From positions 1-62,291 of the forward strand of contig JABMOM010000033.1 of NCBI GenBank assembly GCA_013204105.1: a stretch of DNA of 62,291 bases. The letters run 5' to 3'. Below, piece by piece: positions 25,982 through 34,415 of this stretch. The notes below the pieces were generated by a model. The model made no database searches. It was given only the letters and a program-made list of their open reading frames with translations, and was not told the origin of the DNA. The stretch comes from Flavobacteriales bacterium. Lineage in GTDB: Bacteria > Bacteroidota > Bacteroidia > Flavobacteriales_G > Salibacteraceae. Position 1 is the first letter of the stretch. The number at the start of each line of letters is the position of its first letter. The translations under genes were made by a program, and so were the position numbers.

Positions 25982-27460
25982 TTAATAGTTGGGGTTTTGA
26001 TCCCAGTTTCCGCCCGCCAAATCAATCTCGACTTGAGGAAGAGGGAAAAGTTCGTGTTTACCTGTGACGAAACCTTCGATGTTATCAGCGGCTTGACCGG
26101 TTCGAACGAGGTCGAAAAACCGATGTCCTTCACCGGATAATTCCAAGCGTCGTTCGGTATAGATGTCGAGAATCAATTGTGATCCGCTGCTTGTCAAGTC
26201 AGGCATGTTTGCCCGTCCTCGTACTTCGTTCACATACGTCAGTGCTTTGCCGTCGTTGCCACTTTGAGCATAGGCTTCAGCGGCCATCAACAGCACGTCC
26301 GCATATCGAATGACGCGGTAGTTGACCGGTGTAGTGAGGTCATTGTCCGGCAGGCCAAGTTCGGCAGCACGCTTCAGGTATTTGTTATTGTAAAACCCGG
26401 TATGACCACCGCCTCCAACGCCATAGCTGATCGCATCAGGATTGGCTTGTTTTGCGATCCAAGCGTCGATGTTGAGAACAGATGCATCCCTTCTAAGGTC
26501 GCTGGTGTCAAATGCATTGTACAAGTCTTCGGTTGGAAGATTGTAGCTGTTGCCGGTAGAGTAAATGGGACCCTCGAATTGACGAATGCCGTGAAATCCA
26601 ACGGCTGCGTTTCCTTCCAAACAGACCAAGCAGTCATAACCCCCTCCTTCAAGGCCGGTGTATTCGACATCGAAAATCGTCTCAGAATGCCCTTCATTGG
26701 CAACCGTGAAGAGTTGGGTGAAATCATCTATCAAGGCGTATTGTCCGCTGGTGATGACTTGTTCTAAGGTGCTGGCAGCATCTGAAAAATGGCCTTGGTA
26801 CAGCTGTGCTTTGCCAAGCAATGAAAGTGCAGATCCTTTTGTGACACGCCCTTTGACAGGGTCCGACCAATCGAGATTCTCGGCAGCAAATTTCAAGTCT
26901 TCTTCTATGGCAGCGTATACCTCGGCTTTAGTAGTACGCTCGAGTTCAGTTACTGCTTGGGAACCAATGCGCTCATCTAAAATCAATGGAACATCTCCGA
27001 AGAATTTTACGAGTTCAGAGTAGTAGTAAGCTCGGAGGAAGCGAGCTTGTCCAATGATTTTGTTCTTGCCTTCAAAATCAATGTTGTCCTTGTTTTCCAG
27101 CAAGAAATTGGCACGTGTTACACCGGCGTAACTGTAGCGCATAAGGCTCCGCAGTTCTGTGTTGACCGCATCGTGTCGCATCTCATCGATTTCATGCAGT
27201 CCTTCTGTGTCCGTCACACTCTCTCCACCCGCGATGGAATTATCCGAAGCAATTTCTCCGAGCCACAGGGTCAAGTAGGAAGTTTGGAGCAAGTCGTATG
27301 CACCCGTCAGTGCGCGATCGTAGTCTTCTTCGTTTGCGAAGTAGTTCTCGGCATCCTGGGTGAATTCTGGGTCGAGATCAAGGAACTTGTTGCATCCAAT
27401 GATCAGGAGGCTCATCGCCCCTGCGATGGTAATAATTCGGAAGGTTTTCATTCTCTTCAT
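25982..27460 (-). CDS. SusD/RagB-family glycan-binding lipoprotein
   Basis: A 492-residue outer-membrane lipoprotein with lipobox LIIGC (Cys23) that caps the SusC barrel and delivers oligosaccharide. It has the SusD hallmarks: FLDLDPE after the lipid anchor, TPR-type helices with GQARFLRAYYYSELVKFFGDVPLIL, VIRYADVLLMAAEAYAQSG, and a C-terminal ERRLELSGEGHRFFDLVRTG. It begins four bases after the SusC stop, so translation is coupled. An internal ATG nine bases on (27451) is an alternative start. Confidence 0.95.
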   Translation of the reverse strand: MKRMKTFRIITIAGAMSLLIIGCNKFLDLDPEFTQDAENYFANEEDYDRALTGAYDLLQTSYLTLWLGEIASDNSIAGGESVTDTEGLHEIDEMRHDAVNTELRSLMRYSYAGVTRANFLLENKDNIDFEGKNKIIGQARFLRAYYYSELVKFFGDVPLILDERIGSQAVTELERTTKAEVYAAIEEDLKFAAENLDWSDPVKGRVTKGSALSLLGKAQLYQGHFSDAASTLEQVITSGQYALIDDFTQLFTVANEGHSETIFDVEYTGLEGGGYDCLVCLEGNAAVGFHGIRQFEGPIYSTGNSYNLPTEDLYNAFDTSDLRRDASVLNIDAWIAKQANPDAISYGVGGGGHTGFYNNKYLKRAAELGLPDNDLTTPVNYRVIRYADVLLMAAEAYAQSGNDGKALTYVNEVRGRANMPDLTSSGSQLILDIYTERRLELSGEGHRFFDLVRTGQAADNIEGFVTGKHELFPLPQVEIDLAGGNWDQNPNY

Positions 27461-27463
27461 GAC

Positions 27464-30400
27464 TTAGAACTTAAGATTGATGCCACCCATGATGGTGCGT
27501 GCTTGTGGATAGAAACCGTAATCGATTCCTGCTGATAAGGTGCCACCTGAAGCACCGATGTCTGGATCAAATCCTTGGTAGTTCGTCAATGTCACCAAAT
27601 TGTTTCCAGCAACATATATCCTTAAGGACGAGATCTTGGCTTTCTTGGTTAGGCTTTCAGGGAAGGTGAAACCGACTTGAACGTTACGCAAACGAACGAA
27701 GCTGCCGTCTTCAACGAAGAAGTCCGAGAATTCGGTATTGCGCGTTGCGTCTGTTGTAACCCTTGGAATTTCCTCGCTGCTGAGCGGGCCGATCCAACGG
27801 TCGTTCCAGTAATTCAACTGGTTGGCATAAGGCTGCTGGCGCTCATAGTTACGGATGATCTCTTGCCCAATGGCCGAGTAGAAGTTTGCTGAAACGTCAA
27901 CGCTCTTATAACGCACGTTGAGTGAAAGTCCGAAAGTGAAGTCAGGAATCGGTGATCCAAGCATCACCCGGTCATTGTCATTGCCGAAGCTGATCACGCC
28001 ATCGCCGTCTTGATCTACGAATTTCAAATCTCCTGGCTGCGCACCCAATTGATCCACCTCGGAGTTGTCGATCTCGGATTGTGTTTGCCAGATGCCGTCG
28101 GTTTCATATCCAATGTAATAGCCAATGGGGAAGCCTTCTTCAAATCGGGTTGCGACAACACCTCCAACGCCGAAGCCAGCACCGGGAAGGAATTCAACTC
28201 CTTCAGGTACGCTTAGCACGCGGTTGCGGATATAGGTCGTATTAAAATTCACACCGAATCCAAGGGGTCGGTCAGGGTGTGTCTGGTAACCCAATTCCAA
28301 TTCAACGCCTTGATTGGCAACGTCACCCGCATTGATGAACGGAGGCTGTCCTCCTGCACCATAGGATCCAATCACCGCTGAAACGTCTGGTTGGAACAAT
28401 AGATCGTAGGTGTTCTTTCGGAAATAATTCATGCCCACGTTTAGGGCCTTGAAGAAGGTGAGGTCGAATCCAAGGTTGAGTTGGCGAGTTGTCTCCCATT
28501 TTAGGTCTGGATTAGAAGCCCTTCCTAAGGCAACGCCTTGTGTGATCACGTCGTTGAAAACGTACACGCCCTCTCCATTGAGCAATGCACGGTAGGCAAA
28601 GTTGGCGATCTGGTCGTTTCCTGACACACCGTAGCTCAGACGCACCTTAGCAAAGGTGATGCTGGCTACGTTGAAGAAGTCTTCCTCTGAAAGCAACCAA
28701 GCACCTGAGAAGGTTGGGAACAAACCGTAGCGGCTGTTCGGACCAAATTTCGATGATCCATCCCTCCTTAAAATACCGGAGAATATGTAGCGGAACTTGT
28801 AAGCGTATTCAGCACGTAAGAAAGTGGAGAGCAGTCGCTCTTCAAATTGAAATGACCCCGCATTGTTTAGATAACCTCCTGGCGCTAGGTTCGCAGAGAT
28901 ATCGGCATAATCGAGTGAGTTGTTTGGAATGTTGTAAGCAGTGGCGTTGAGTCCTTGTCCTCTTCTTCTGAAAATGGACGCTCCCAAGGTTGCTTTAACC
29001 TGGTGGATGTCGTTGAATATCCTGTCGTAGTTCAAATAACTTTCAAAGGTGAGGTCCAGGTAGGTTGCGCGTGACTCGTAGACAGAAGCTCCGCGTTCGA
29101 TCGCCGTTGAATCGCCAATCAGCACAACGTTGGGATCAAGGTCCGCATTGAGTGCGTTGTTTTGTGCCTTACCTGGGCCGAACCAGACCAAGGGAAAGAA
29201 AGATTTATCATCTACAAGCGCGTAGTTGTAGGAAATGCGATTACTAAACGTGAGGTTGTCGTTGAAGGCATAGGTCAATTCCTCCTTACCAACGATTTTA
29301 TCCACCTTACTTCGGTTGAATGTGTTTTCAATTTGTGCGATTGGATTGATGATGTCGGTCACTTCTTCCAAGTAGCTGTAGTTTCCATCTGGTGTCCGGA
29401 TAGGTTCGGTTGGGAAGGCGTTGACCGTATTGTACAGGACGGATCCAATACCGTTCTCCGGAAGGGTTGAACGCTCCTCATGGGTATAGAGCAATACGCT
29501 GGTCAGCTTTAGTTTTTCAGAGAGGTCGGTCACAAAATTGACACGGCCATTGTAGCGCGTAAAGTTTGACTTGTCACCACCGACGATACCGTCTTGGGAG
29601 AAGTAGGACCCCCCGATGGAGTAGCTCGTATTCTTGCTCCCTCCCGTCATGCTCAAGTTGTAATTCTGAATGGCAGCTTGCGTAAATACGGAATCTTGCC
29701 AGCTGGTCCCCGCTCCGAGGTTTGTGTTCTCAAAAGGAAGGTCATCCCCGCCCCGTCCAAACATGTCGTTCTTGATCAACGCGTATTCCTGCGCATCGAG
29801 CAGTCCAAGCTTGCGAGAAGTTTGCTGGATGCCATAATAGGAACTGAACTCTACCTGTGGCTTTCCTCCGTTTACTCCCTTCTTTGTTTCGATCAGAATC
29901 ACGCCATTGGCAGCCCGGACTCCATATATACCTGCGGTTGCATCCTTCAGCACGTTGATCGATGCTATGTCTGACGGATTCAAGGCGTTCAAGCCTTCTG
30001 AATCGTATACCACACCGTCTACTAAGATGAGTGGGTCATTGTCCCCAAACGTGCTCATTCCGCGGATGCGAATACTAGAAGATCCGCCGGGTGAACCTGA
30101 GTTGGTATTGATAGAAACCCCAGCAACCTGGCCTTGAAGCGCCTGATCCATTCGGGGGATGTTAAGCCTTTCAATTTGGTCGCCCTTCACCCGGGAAGTG
30201 GCTCCTGTCAGTTCTTTCTTCTTGGACGTACCATATCCTACAACAACCACTTCGTCCAAGGCTGCTACGCTAGGTGCCATGGTAGTGTTGATCGTTCCAC
30301 GGCCGGCAACTGCAATTTCCTGGGGCGCATACCCAATGAAGGAAATTTTTAAAACAGCCGCAGCTGCATCCGATACCGTGATCGAATAATTTCCATCCAT

Positions 30401-30565
30401 ATCAGAGGTTGTTCCGTTTGAGGTGCCCATCTCCATGATGGTAGCGCCGGGAATAGTAATGCCGCTTTCTTCAGCAACTACTCCAGTTACCGTCTTTTCT
30501 TGTGCCATGGAAACCGATACGCTCAGGGCGAAAATCAGTCCGATGCTTGCAAGCCATTTCAACAT
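27464..30565 (-). CDS. SusC/RagA-family TonB-linked outer-membrane transporter
   Basis: A 1033-residue TonB-dependent importer of oligosaccharides. Order: signal peptide (MLKWLASIGLIFALSVSVSMAQ), carboxypeptidase-regulatory-like domain (VTGVVAEESGITIPGATIMEMG), TonB-box region (LDEVVVVGYGTSKKKELTGA), plug with QALQGQVAGVSI and IRGMSTFGDNDPLILVDGVVY, then the barrel. The LDEVVVVGYGTxKKxxLTGA signature is specific for the SusC class. It is first in the leftward PUL operon, divergent from the NUDIX regulator, with a -7-like TAATATTG upstream. Confidence 0.95.
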   Translation of the reverse strand: MLKWLASIGLIFALSVSVSMAQEKTVTGVVAEESGITIPGATIMEMGTSNGTTSDMDGNYSITVSDAAAAVLKISFIGYAPQEIAVAGRGTINTTMAPSVAALDEVVVVGYGTSKKKELTGATSRVKGDQIERLNIPRMDQALQGQVAGVSINTNSGSPGGSSSIRIRGMSTFGDNDPLILVDGVVYDSEGLNALNPSDIASINVLKDATAGIYGVRAANGVILIETKKGVNGGKPQVEFSSYYGIQQTSRKLGLLDAQEYALIKNDMFGRGGDDLPFENTNLGAGTSWQDSVFTQAAIQNYNLSMTGGSKNTSYSIGGSYFSQDGIVGGDKSNFTRYNGRVNFVTDLSEKLKLTSVLLYTHEERSTLPENGIGSVLYNTVNAFPTEPIRTPDGNYSYLEEVTDIINPIAQIENTFNRSKVDKIVGKEELTYAFNDNLTFSNRISYNYALVDDKSFFPLVWFGPGKAQNNALNADLDPNVVLIGDSTAIERGASVYESRATYLDLTFESYLNYDRIFNDIHQVKATLGASIFRRRGQGLNATAYNIPNNSLDYADISANLAPGGYLNNAGSFQFEERLLSTFLRAEYAYKFRYIFSGILRRDGSSKFGPNSRYGLFPTFSGAWLLSEEDFFNVASITFAKVRLSYGVSGNDQIANFAYRALLNGEGVYVFNDVITQGVALGRASNPDLKWETTRQLNLGFDLTFFKALNVGMNYFRKNTYDLLFQPDVSAVIGSYGAGGQPPFINAGDVANQGVELELGYQTHPDRPLGFGVNFNTTYIRNRVLSVPEGVEFLPGAGFGVGGVVATRFEEGFPIGYYIGYETDGIWQTQSEIDNSEVDQLGAQPGDLKFVDQDGDGVISFGNDNDRVMLGSPIPDFTFGLSLNVRYKSVDVSANFYSAIGQEIIRNYERQQPYANQLNYWNDRWIGPLSSEEIPRVTTDATRNTEFSDFFVEDGSFVRLRNVQVGFTFPESLTKKAKISSLRIYVAGNNLVTLTNYQGFDPDIGASGGTLSAGIDYGFYPQARTIMGGINLKF

Positions 30566-30630
30566 AGGTCAGTCAGTTTTGTGCTTATTTCTTTCGCTAG
30601 GATATGGTGAAAAATACCATTACAGAAAAT

Positions 30631-30666
30631 CAATATTACTAAATTTCATTTATAACTTATGAAATT
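30631..30666 (-). promoter_or_regulatory. SusC promoter with a candidate operator
   Basis: The palindrome AATTTCAT-N9-ATGAAATT (30642-30666) lies directly upstream, on the minus strand, of TAATATTG (30631-30638), a one-mismatch Bacteroidetes -7 box, and would cover the -33 region. The neighbouring divergent NUDIX gene is the obvious candidate binder; this is inference. Confidence 0.5.
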
Positions 30667-30732
30667 AATGGCCGAAAACTTAGCAATTCGTCATTTATTA
30701 TGGTCTGAAATACTAAAAGATTGAATTTATGT

Positions 30733-30740
30733 TAGATTTG
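30733..30740 (+). promoter_or_regulatory. -7 promoter element of the NUDIX-GH-symporter-GH3 operon
   Basis: TAGATTTG matches the Bacteroidetes -7 consensus TAnnTTTG exactly, 37 bases before the ATG. No good -33 TTG is seen at the usual distance, which would fit an activator-dependent promoter. Confidence 0.5.
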
Positions 30741-30777
30741 CCTATCAACCTAGCCGTCATTGACGTAAGCACGTACT

Positions 30778-31527
30778 ATGAAAGAAAAAAAGGAGGTCCT
30801 AGAAGAAGTCATCGGCCATCAATTCAGCGCTTATTATAAGATTCCTATCGATAAGTTCTTTCAGTTTGCGCTCTCAGTAGATGGCGTTGTATTGGGATAC
30901 CATGAGAAGGGATTGAAGCTTTTGGTGATTGAACGAGGGACGGAGCCGCACCTTGGAAAGATGGCACTCCCAGGAGATTTGGTATATCCAAACGAGGACC
31001 TTGATCTGGCTGCAGTGCGAATATTAAAGGATCTCACGGGCTTAGACAATGTGTACTTAAAGCAAACCAAGTCCTACGGACAAGTAGACCGACACCCAAT
31101 CGGAAGGGTAATCACTGTTGGATATTACTCCCTAATCAGCGTGGACCGTTACCAGCCGTTGGCTAGTTCATGGGCGGATAATGTGTTTTGGGTGGACATC
31201 GACAACCTGCCAGATCTGGCCTTTGACCACAATGTCATCGTTTCGGAAACACTAGAAATATTGAGAGAGCGGGCGCGTCAGCAACCGATCGGATTTGAAT
31301 TGCTACCCAAGGAGTTTACCCTAGGGGAAATGCAGGCGCTTTATGAAGCGATTCTCAACGAAAAATTTGACAAGGCCAACTTTAGGAAACGCATTCTGAG
31401 CATGGGTCTATTAAAAGATACGCAGCGAATGCAGACCGATGTACCTCATCGTCCTGCTCGTTTGTATATGTTTGACAAGGATGCGTACGAAAGTCTGCTT
31501 AAGAAGGGATTCAACTTTGAGCTTTAG
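30778..31527 (+). CDS. NUDIX-domain transcriptional regulator (AraR/NrtR-like), PUL-linked
   Basis: A 249-residue protein with an N-terminal Nudix fold (FALSVDGVVLGYHEKGLKLLVIERG ... KMALPGDLVYPNEDLDLAAVRILKDLTGL) and a C-terminal winged helix (FELLPKEFTLGEMQALYEAILNEKFDKANFRKRIL). The Nudix box is degenerate: the REUxEE core reads RILKDL, so catalytic glutamates are missing and the domain should act as a ligand sensor. The same design is known for Bacteroides AraR (BT0354) and NrtR. It is the first gene of the rightward PUL arm and divergent from SusC, so control of this locus is likely; the effector is unknown, perhaps a sugar or sugar phosphate. Confidence 0.88.
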   Translation: MKEKKEVLEEVIGHQFSAYYKIPIDKFFQFALSVDGVVLGYHEKGLKLLVIERGTEPHLGKMALPGDLVYPNEDLDLAAVRILKDLTGLDNVYLKQTKSYGQVDRHPIGRVITVGYYSLISVDRYQPLASSWADNVFWVDIDNLPDLAFDHNVIVSETLEILRERARQQPIGFELLPKEFTLGEMQALYEAILNEKFDKANFRKRILSMGLLKDTQRMQTDVPHRPARLYMFDKDAYESLLKKGFNFEL

Positions 31528-32791
31528 GGCGTACCTAGGTCTCCTAATCCTTGCTACCCTCCTTGCCTGTTCTCCGCAAGAAGCGGTTGAAGTTATCATG
31601 CAGGAAACCCCAGCAGGATGGCGGCTCAATGTAGAAGGCGAGGCCTTTTACGTGCGCGGAGCCGGAGGACAACGCTATTTTCAAAAACTTGAAGCAGCCG
31701 GTGGAAACGCCATCAGGACATGGAATGCAAACCGGGCACAAGAGGTGCTCGACAGCGCTGAAGCCAATGGACTCAAAGTGATGCTTGGTTTGTGGGTTCA
31801 GCATGAACGCCACGGCTTTGACTACTCCGATCCGAAAGCTGTAGAGGCACAATTCGAAAAATTTAAGGCGACCGTGATGGCTTACAAAGACCACCCGGCA
31901 TTGCTGTTATGGGGCGTTGGAAACGAAGTCGGATTCAGAAGAAAGAGCATAGAAGTGATCGAAGCGGTCGATGACATCGCCCAAATGATCCAAGAGCTCG
32001 ACCCGAGCCACCCGGTTACTACGGTGACTGCCGGTGTGCAGGAGGAGGAAATACCGGTCATCTTGAAATATGGAGAGCACATCGATTTTATCAGTGTCAA
32101 CAGCTTCGGAGACATCGGCAAGGTGGATGAGCAACTGAGCGAATACGGATACAACGGGCCCTACTTGATCACCGAATGGGGCCCCAACGGACATTGGGAA
32201 GTGGACACCACAGAGTGGGGCGCCGCCATCGAGCAATCTACAACCGAGAAGGAATTGGCTTACTACGAGCGTTACCAAGAGCACATTTTGAATGCCCCAC
32301 GGTGCATGGGGAGCTTCGTGTTCTTGTGGGGGCAAAAACAGGAGCGCACACACACTTGGTACGGGATGTTTGATGAAAAGGGGAAACCTTACGGTACGGT
32401 AGAGGCGATGCAGCAAGCGTGGATGGGTGATTCCTTGAAACCCGCCTCTGCGAAGATCGAAAACATCCGATTGGAAGGGCATACGTTCAAGGCCTCGGAA
32501 ACCATTGTAGGTGGCCGAGTAGCTTCGTTTGAAGTGGAAGGTGAATTTGCAAATAATGCGACCATTACTTGGGAGTTGTTTGGAGAATCCAAAGCGAAGT
32601 CCTCCGGAGGTGATCCGGAAGATCAACCGCAACGCATCTCATGGTTGATGAGGGGGTTGGTTCCTTACCAGACAGTGATGATCACCCCAGATACGAGCGG
32701 CGCCTTCCGCATTTTTGTCACGGTGGAGCAAAACGGCTACTTGTCATCGGCCAATGTTCCCTTTTACATCATTCGTTCGTACAGTGACTGA
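31517..32791 (+). CDS. Clan GH-A glycoside hydrolase lipoprotein (GH2/GH5-like TIM barrel)
   Basis: A ~424-residue lipoprotein. With the TTG start at 31517 the signal peptide is MSFRAYLGLLILATLLAC (lipid Cys18); an ATG at 31481 in frame is possible. The TIM barrel shows WGVGNEV (acid/base Glu ~137) and LITEWGPNGHWE (nucleophile Glu ~220), the spacing of retaining clan GH-A enzymes. The C-terminal ~100 residues form a beta-sandwich. It does not match a family I can name with confidence; GH2-type, GH5-like or a recent laminarin-related family are candidates. It overlaps the regulator gene and the symporter gene, so it belongs to the glucan arm of the PUL. Confidence 0.78.
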   Translation: MSFRAYLGLLILATLLACSPQEAVEVIMQETPAGWRLNVEGEAFYVRGAGGQRYFQKLEAAGGNAIRTWNANRAQEVLDSAEANGLKVMLGLWVQHERHGFDYSDPKAVEAQFEKFKATVMAYKDHPALLLWGVGNEVGFRRKSIEVIEAVDDIAQMIQELDPSHPVTTVTAGVQEEEIPVILKYGEHIDFISVNSFGDIGKVDEQLSEYGYNGPYLITEWGPNGHWEVDTTEWGAAIEQSTTEKELAYYERYQEHILNAPRCMGSFVFLWGQKQERTHTWYGMFDEKGKPYGTVEAMQQAWMGDSLKPASAKIENIRLEGHTFKASETIVGGRVASFEVEGEFANNATITWELFGESKAKSSGGDPEDQPQRISWLMRGLVPYQTVMITPDTSGAFRIFVTVEQNGYLSSANVPFYIIRSYSD

Positions 32792-34415
32792 ACTGAGCGC
32801 GATTGATATTGCCGTCATCGCAGGGTACTTCCTGCTGATCTTGTACATCGCTTTTCGCGTCGTACGTAAAGGCCGGAAAGCTTCGGAGGCTTCTTTTAAA
32901 AATTCAGAAGAGTATTTCCTAGGAGGCCGAGACCTCGGATGGTTCGTCATCGGCGCATCCTTGTTCGCTTCGAACATTGGTTCAGAACACTTGGTTGGAC
33001 TGGCGGGTCAAGGGGCTTCGGGAGACTTTGTCGCCTCTCAATTCGAAATCCTCGCCTCACTCATGTTGCTTCTTTTGGGATGGGTGTTCGTTCCCTTTTA
33101 CCTCAAAAGCGGTGTCTTTACCATGCCGGAATTTTTGGAAAAACGCTACAGTCCAGCGGCACGGAACTACCTCAGCTGGGTCTCCATTGTTGCGTACGTA
33201 CTCACCAAAATCTCGGTAACCATTGCCGCGGGGGGCATTGTATTCACCGCCTTGCTCGGCATCGATTTCTGGACAGGAGCCATCCTCATCGTTGTCATCA
33301 CCGGCGCGTACACCGTTTTGGGAGGCCTGAAAGCGGTGGTGTACACCGACATGATGCAGATGTTCATTTTGATCGGCGGCGCTATTGGATTGACCGTCTA
33401 CGGATTGAATGAGGTGGGTGGATTTGAAGCCCTGCAAGCAAGCACATCCGAAAATTACCTTTCGCTTTGGAGACCGCTGTCGGACGATGCCTTCCCATGG
33501 ACCGGCATCCTCTTCGGAGCTCCCATCCTTGGGGTTTGGTATTGGTGTACGGATCAATTCATCGTGCAGCGTGTATTGGCCGCGAAGGACTTAGACAACG
33601 CCAGGAAGGGAACCATTTTCGCTGGATACCTCAAACTCCTTCCGATGTTCATCTTCGTCTTGCCAGGCGTCATCGCCTATGCTTTGTCTACCGGACCTGA
33701 GCCTATGCTAAGTTTTCCTCAAGTAAACGGCGAATCACAGTACGATGCCGCCTTGCCGGTCCTCGTGATGCAACTCTTGCCTTCGGGATTGCGCGGATTG
33801 GTAGTTGCCGGTTTATTGGCAGCCTTGATGAGCTCTTTGAGCTCGGTTTTCAATTCCTGTTCTTCCCTCTTCACCATCGACATTTATAAGAAGTTCAATC
33901 CGGCCGCCAGCGAAAAGAAACTGGTCATTGTCGGACAGGTAGCCACAGCGGGGCTCGTAGTGCTTGGACTCGCGTGGATTCCCATGCTCAACATCATTGA
34001 AGGGGGACTCTTCCAAAAACTACAAAGCATCCAAGCCTACATCGCCCCGCCAATCGCGTCGGTGTTCTTGCTCGGATTGTTCATTCGGAGGATCAACGCC
34101 AAAGGTGCCATGGCTTCGCTCATCATCGGAGCCGTATTGGGTGTCTTCCGCTTGGTGCTTGAATTGAATAAGGGTGAACTGTCTGGATTCTTGTTCACAA
34201 TTGCCGACATCAATTTCCTCCACTTCGCCTTGCTGCTCTTCGTGTTTTGTTCGGCCGTCTTGCTCGCGGTGAGTTTCATGACGGCAGCAGATGATAAGCC
34301 TGAAATCGATTTGGTCACCTACTCGAAACCCGAGGCGGGATACAAGCGATCGAACGTAATCCTCACGGCCGGTCTGCTGGTCATGGTAGCTGTACTTTGG
34401 ATCACCTTCAGATGA
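32784..34415 (+). CDS. Sodium:solute symporter, SGLT type (sugar)
   Basis: A ~543-residue inner-membrane transporter of the SSS family with about fourteen helices. Visible family features are YFLGGRDLGWFVIGASLFASNIGSEHLVGLAGQGA (SSS fold helix 1-2 region), GLKAVVYTDMMQM and GLRGLVVAGLLAALMSSLSSVFNS (Na2-site serine-rich helix 8). The pattern is close to the sodium/galactose and glucose carriers, so import of the glucose freed by the locus is likely. The start is taken as GTG at 32784, overlapping the preceding stop by eight bases; an upstream ATG (32754) would lie inside that gene. Confidence 0.88.
   Translation: MTELSAIDIAVIAGYFLLILYIAFRVVRKGRKASEASFKNSEEYFLGGRDLGWFVIGASLFASNIGSEHLVGLAGQGASGDFVASQFEILASLMLLLLGWVFVPFYLKSGVFTMPEFLEKRYSPAARNYLSWVSIVAYVLTKISVTIAAGGIVFTALLGIDFWTGAILIVVITGAYTVLGGLKAVVYTDMMQMFILIGGAIGLTVYGLNEVGGFEALQASTSENYLSLWRPLSDDAFPWTGILFGAPILGVWYWCTDQFIVQRVLAAKDLDNARKGTIFAGYLKLLPMFIFVLPGVIAYALSTGPEPMLSFPQVNGESQYDAALPVLVMQLLPSGLRGLVVAGLLAALMSSLSSVFNSCSSLFTIDIYKKFNPAASEKKLVIVGQVATAGLVVLGLAWIPMLNIIEGGLFQKLQSIQAYIAPPIASVFLLGLFIRRINAKGAMASLIIGAVLGVFRLVLELNKGELSGFLFTIADINFLHFALLLFVFCSAVLLAVSFMTAADDKPEIDLVTYSKPEAGYKRSNVILTAGLLVMVAVLWITFR

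Noticed and set aside
31907-32632. 241-codon minus-strand ORF
   Set aside because: Fully antisense to the GH-A gene, whose catalytic motifs are clear.
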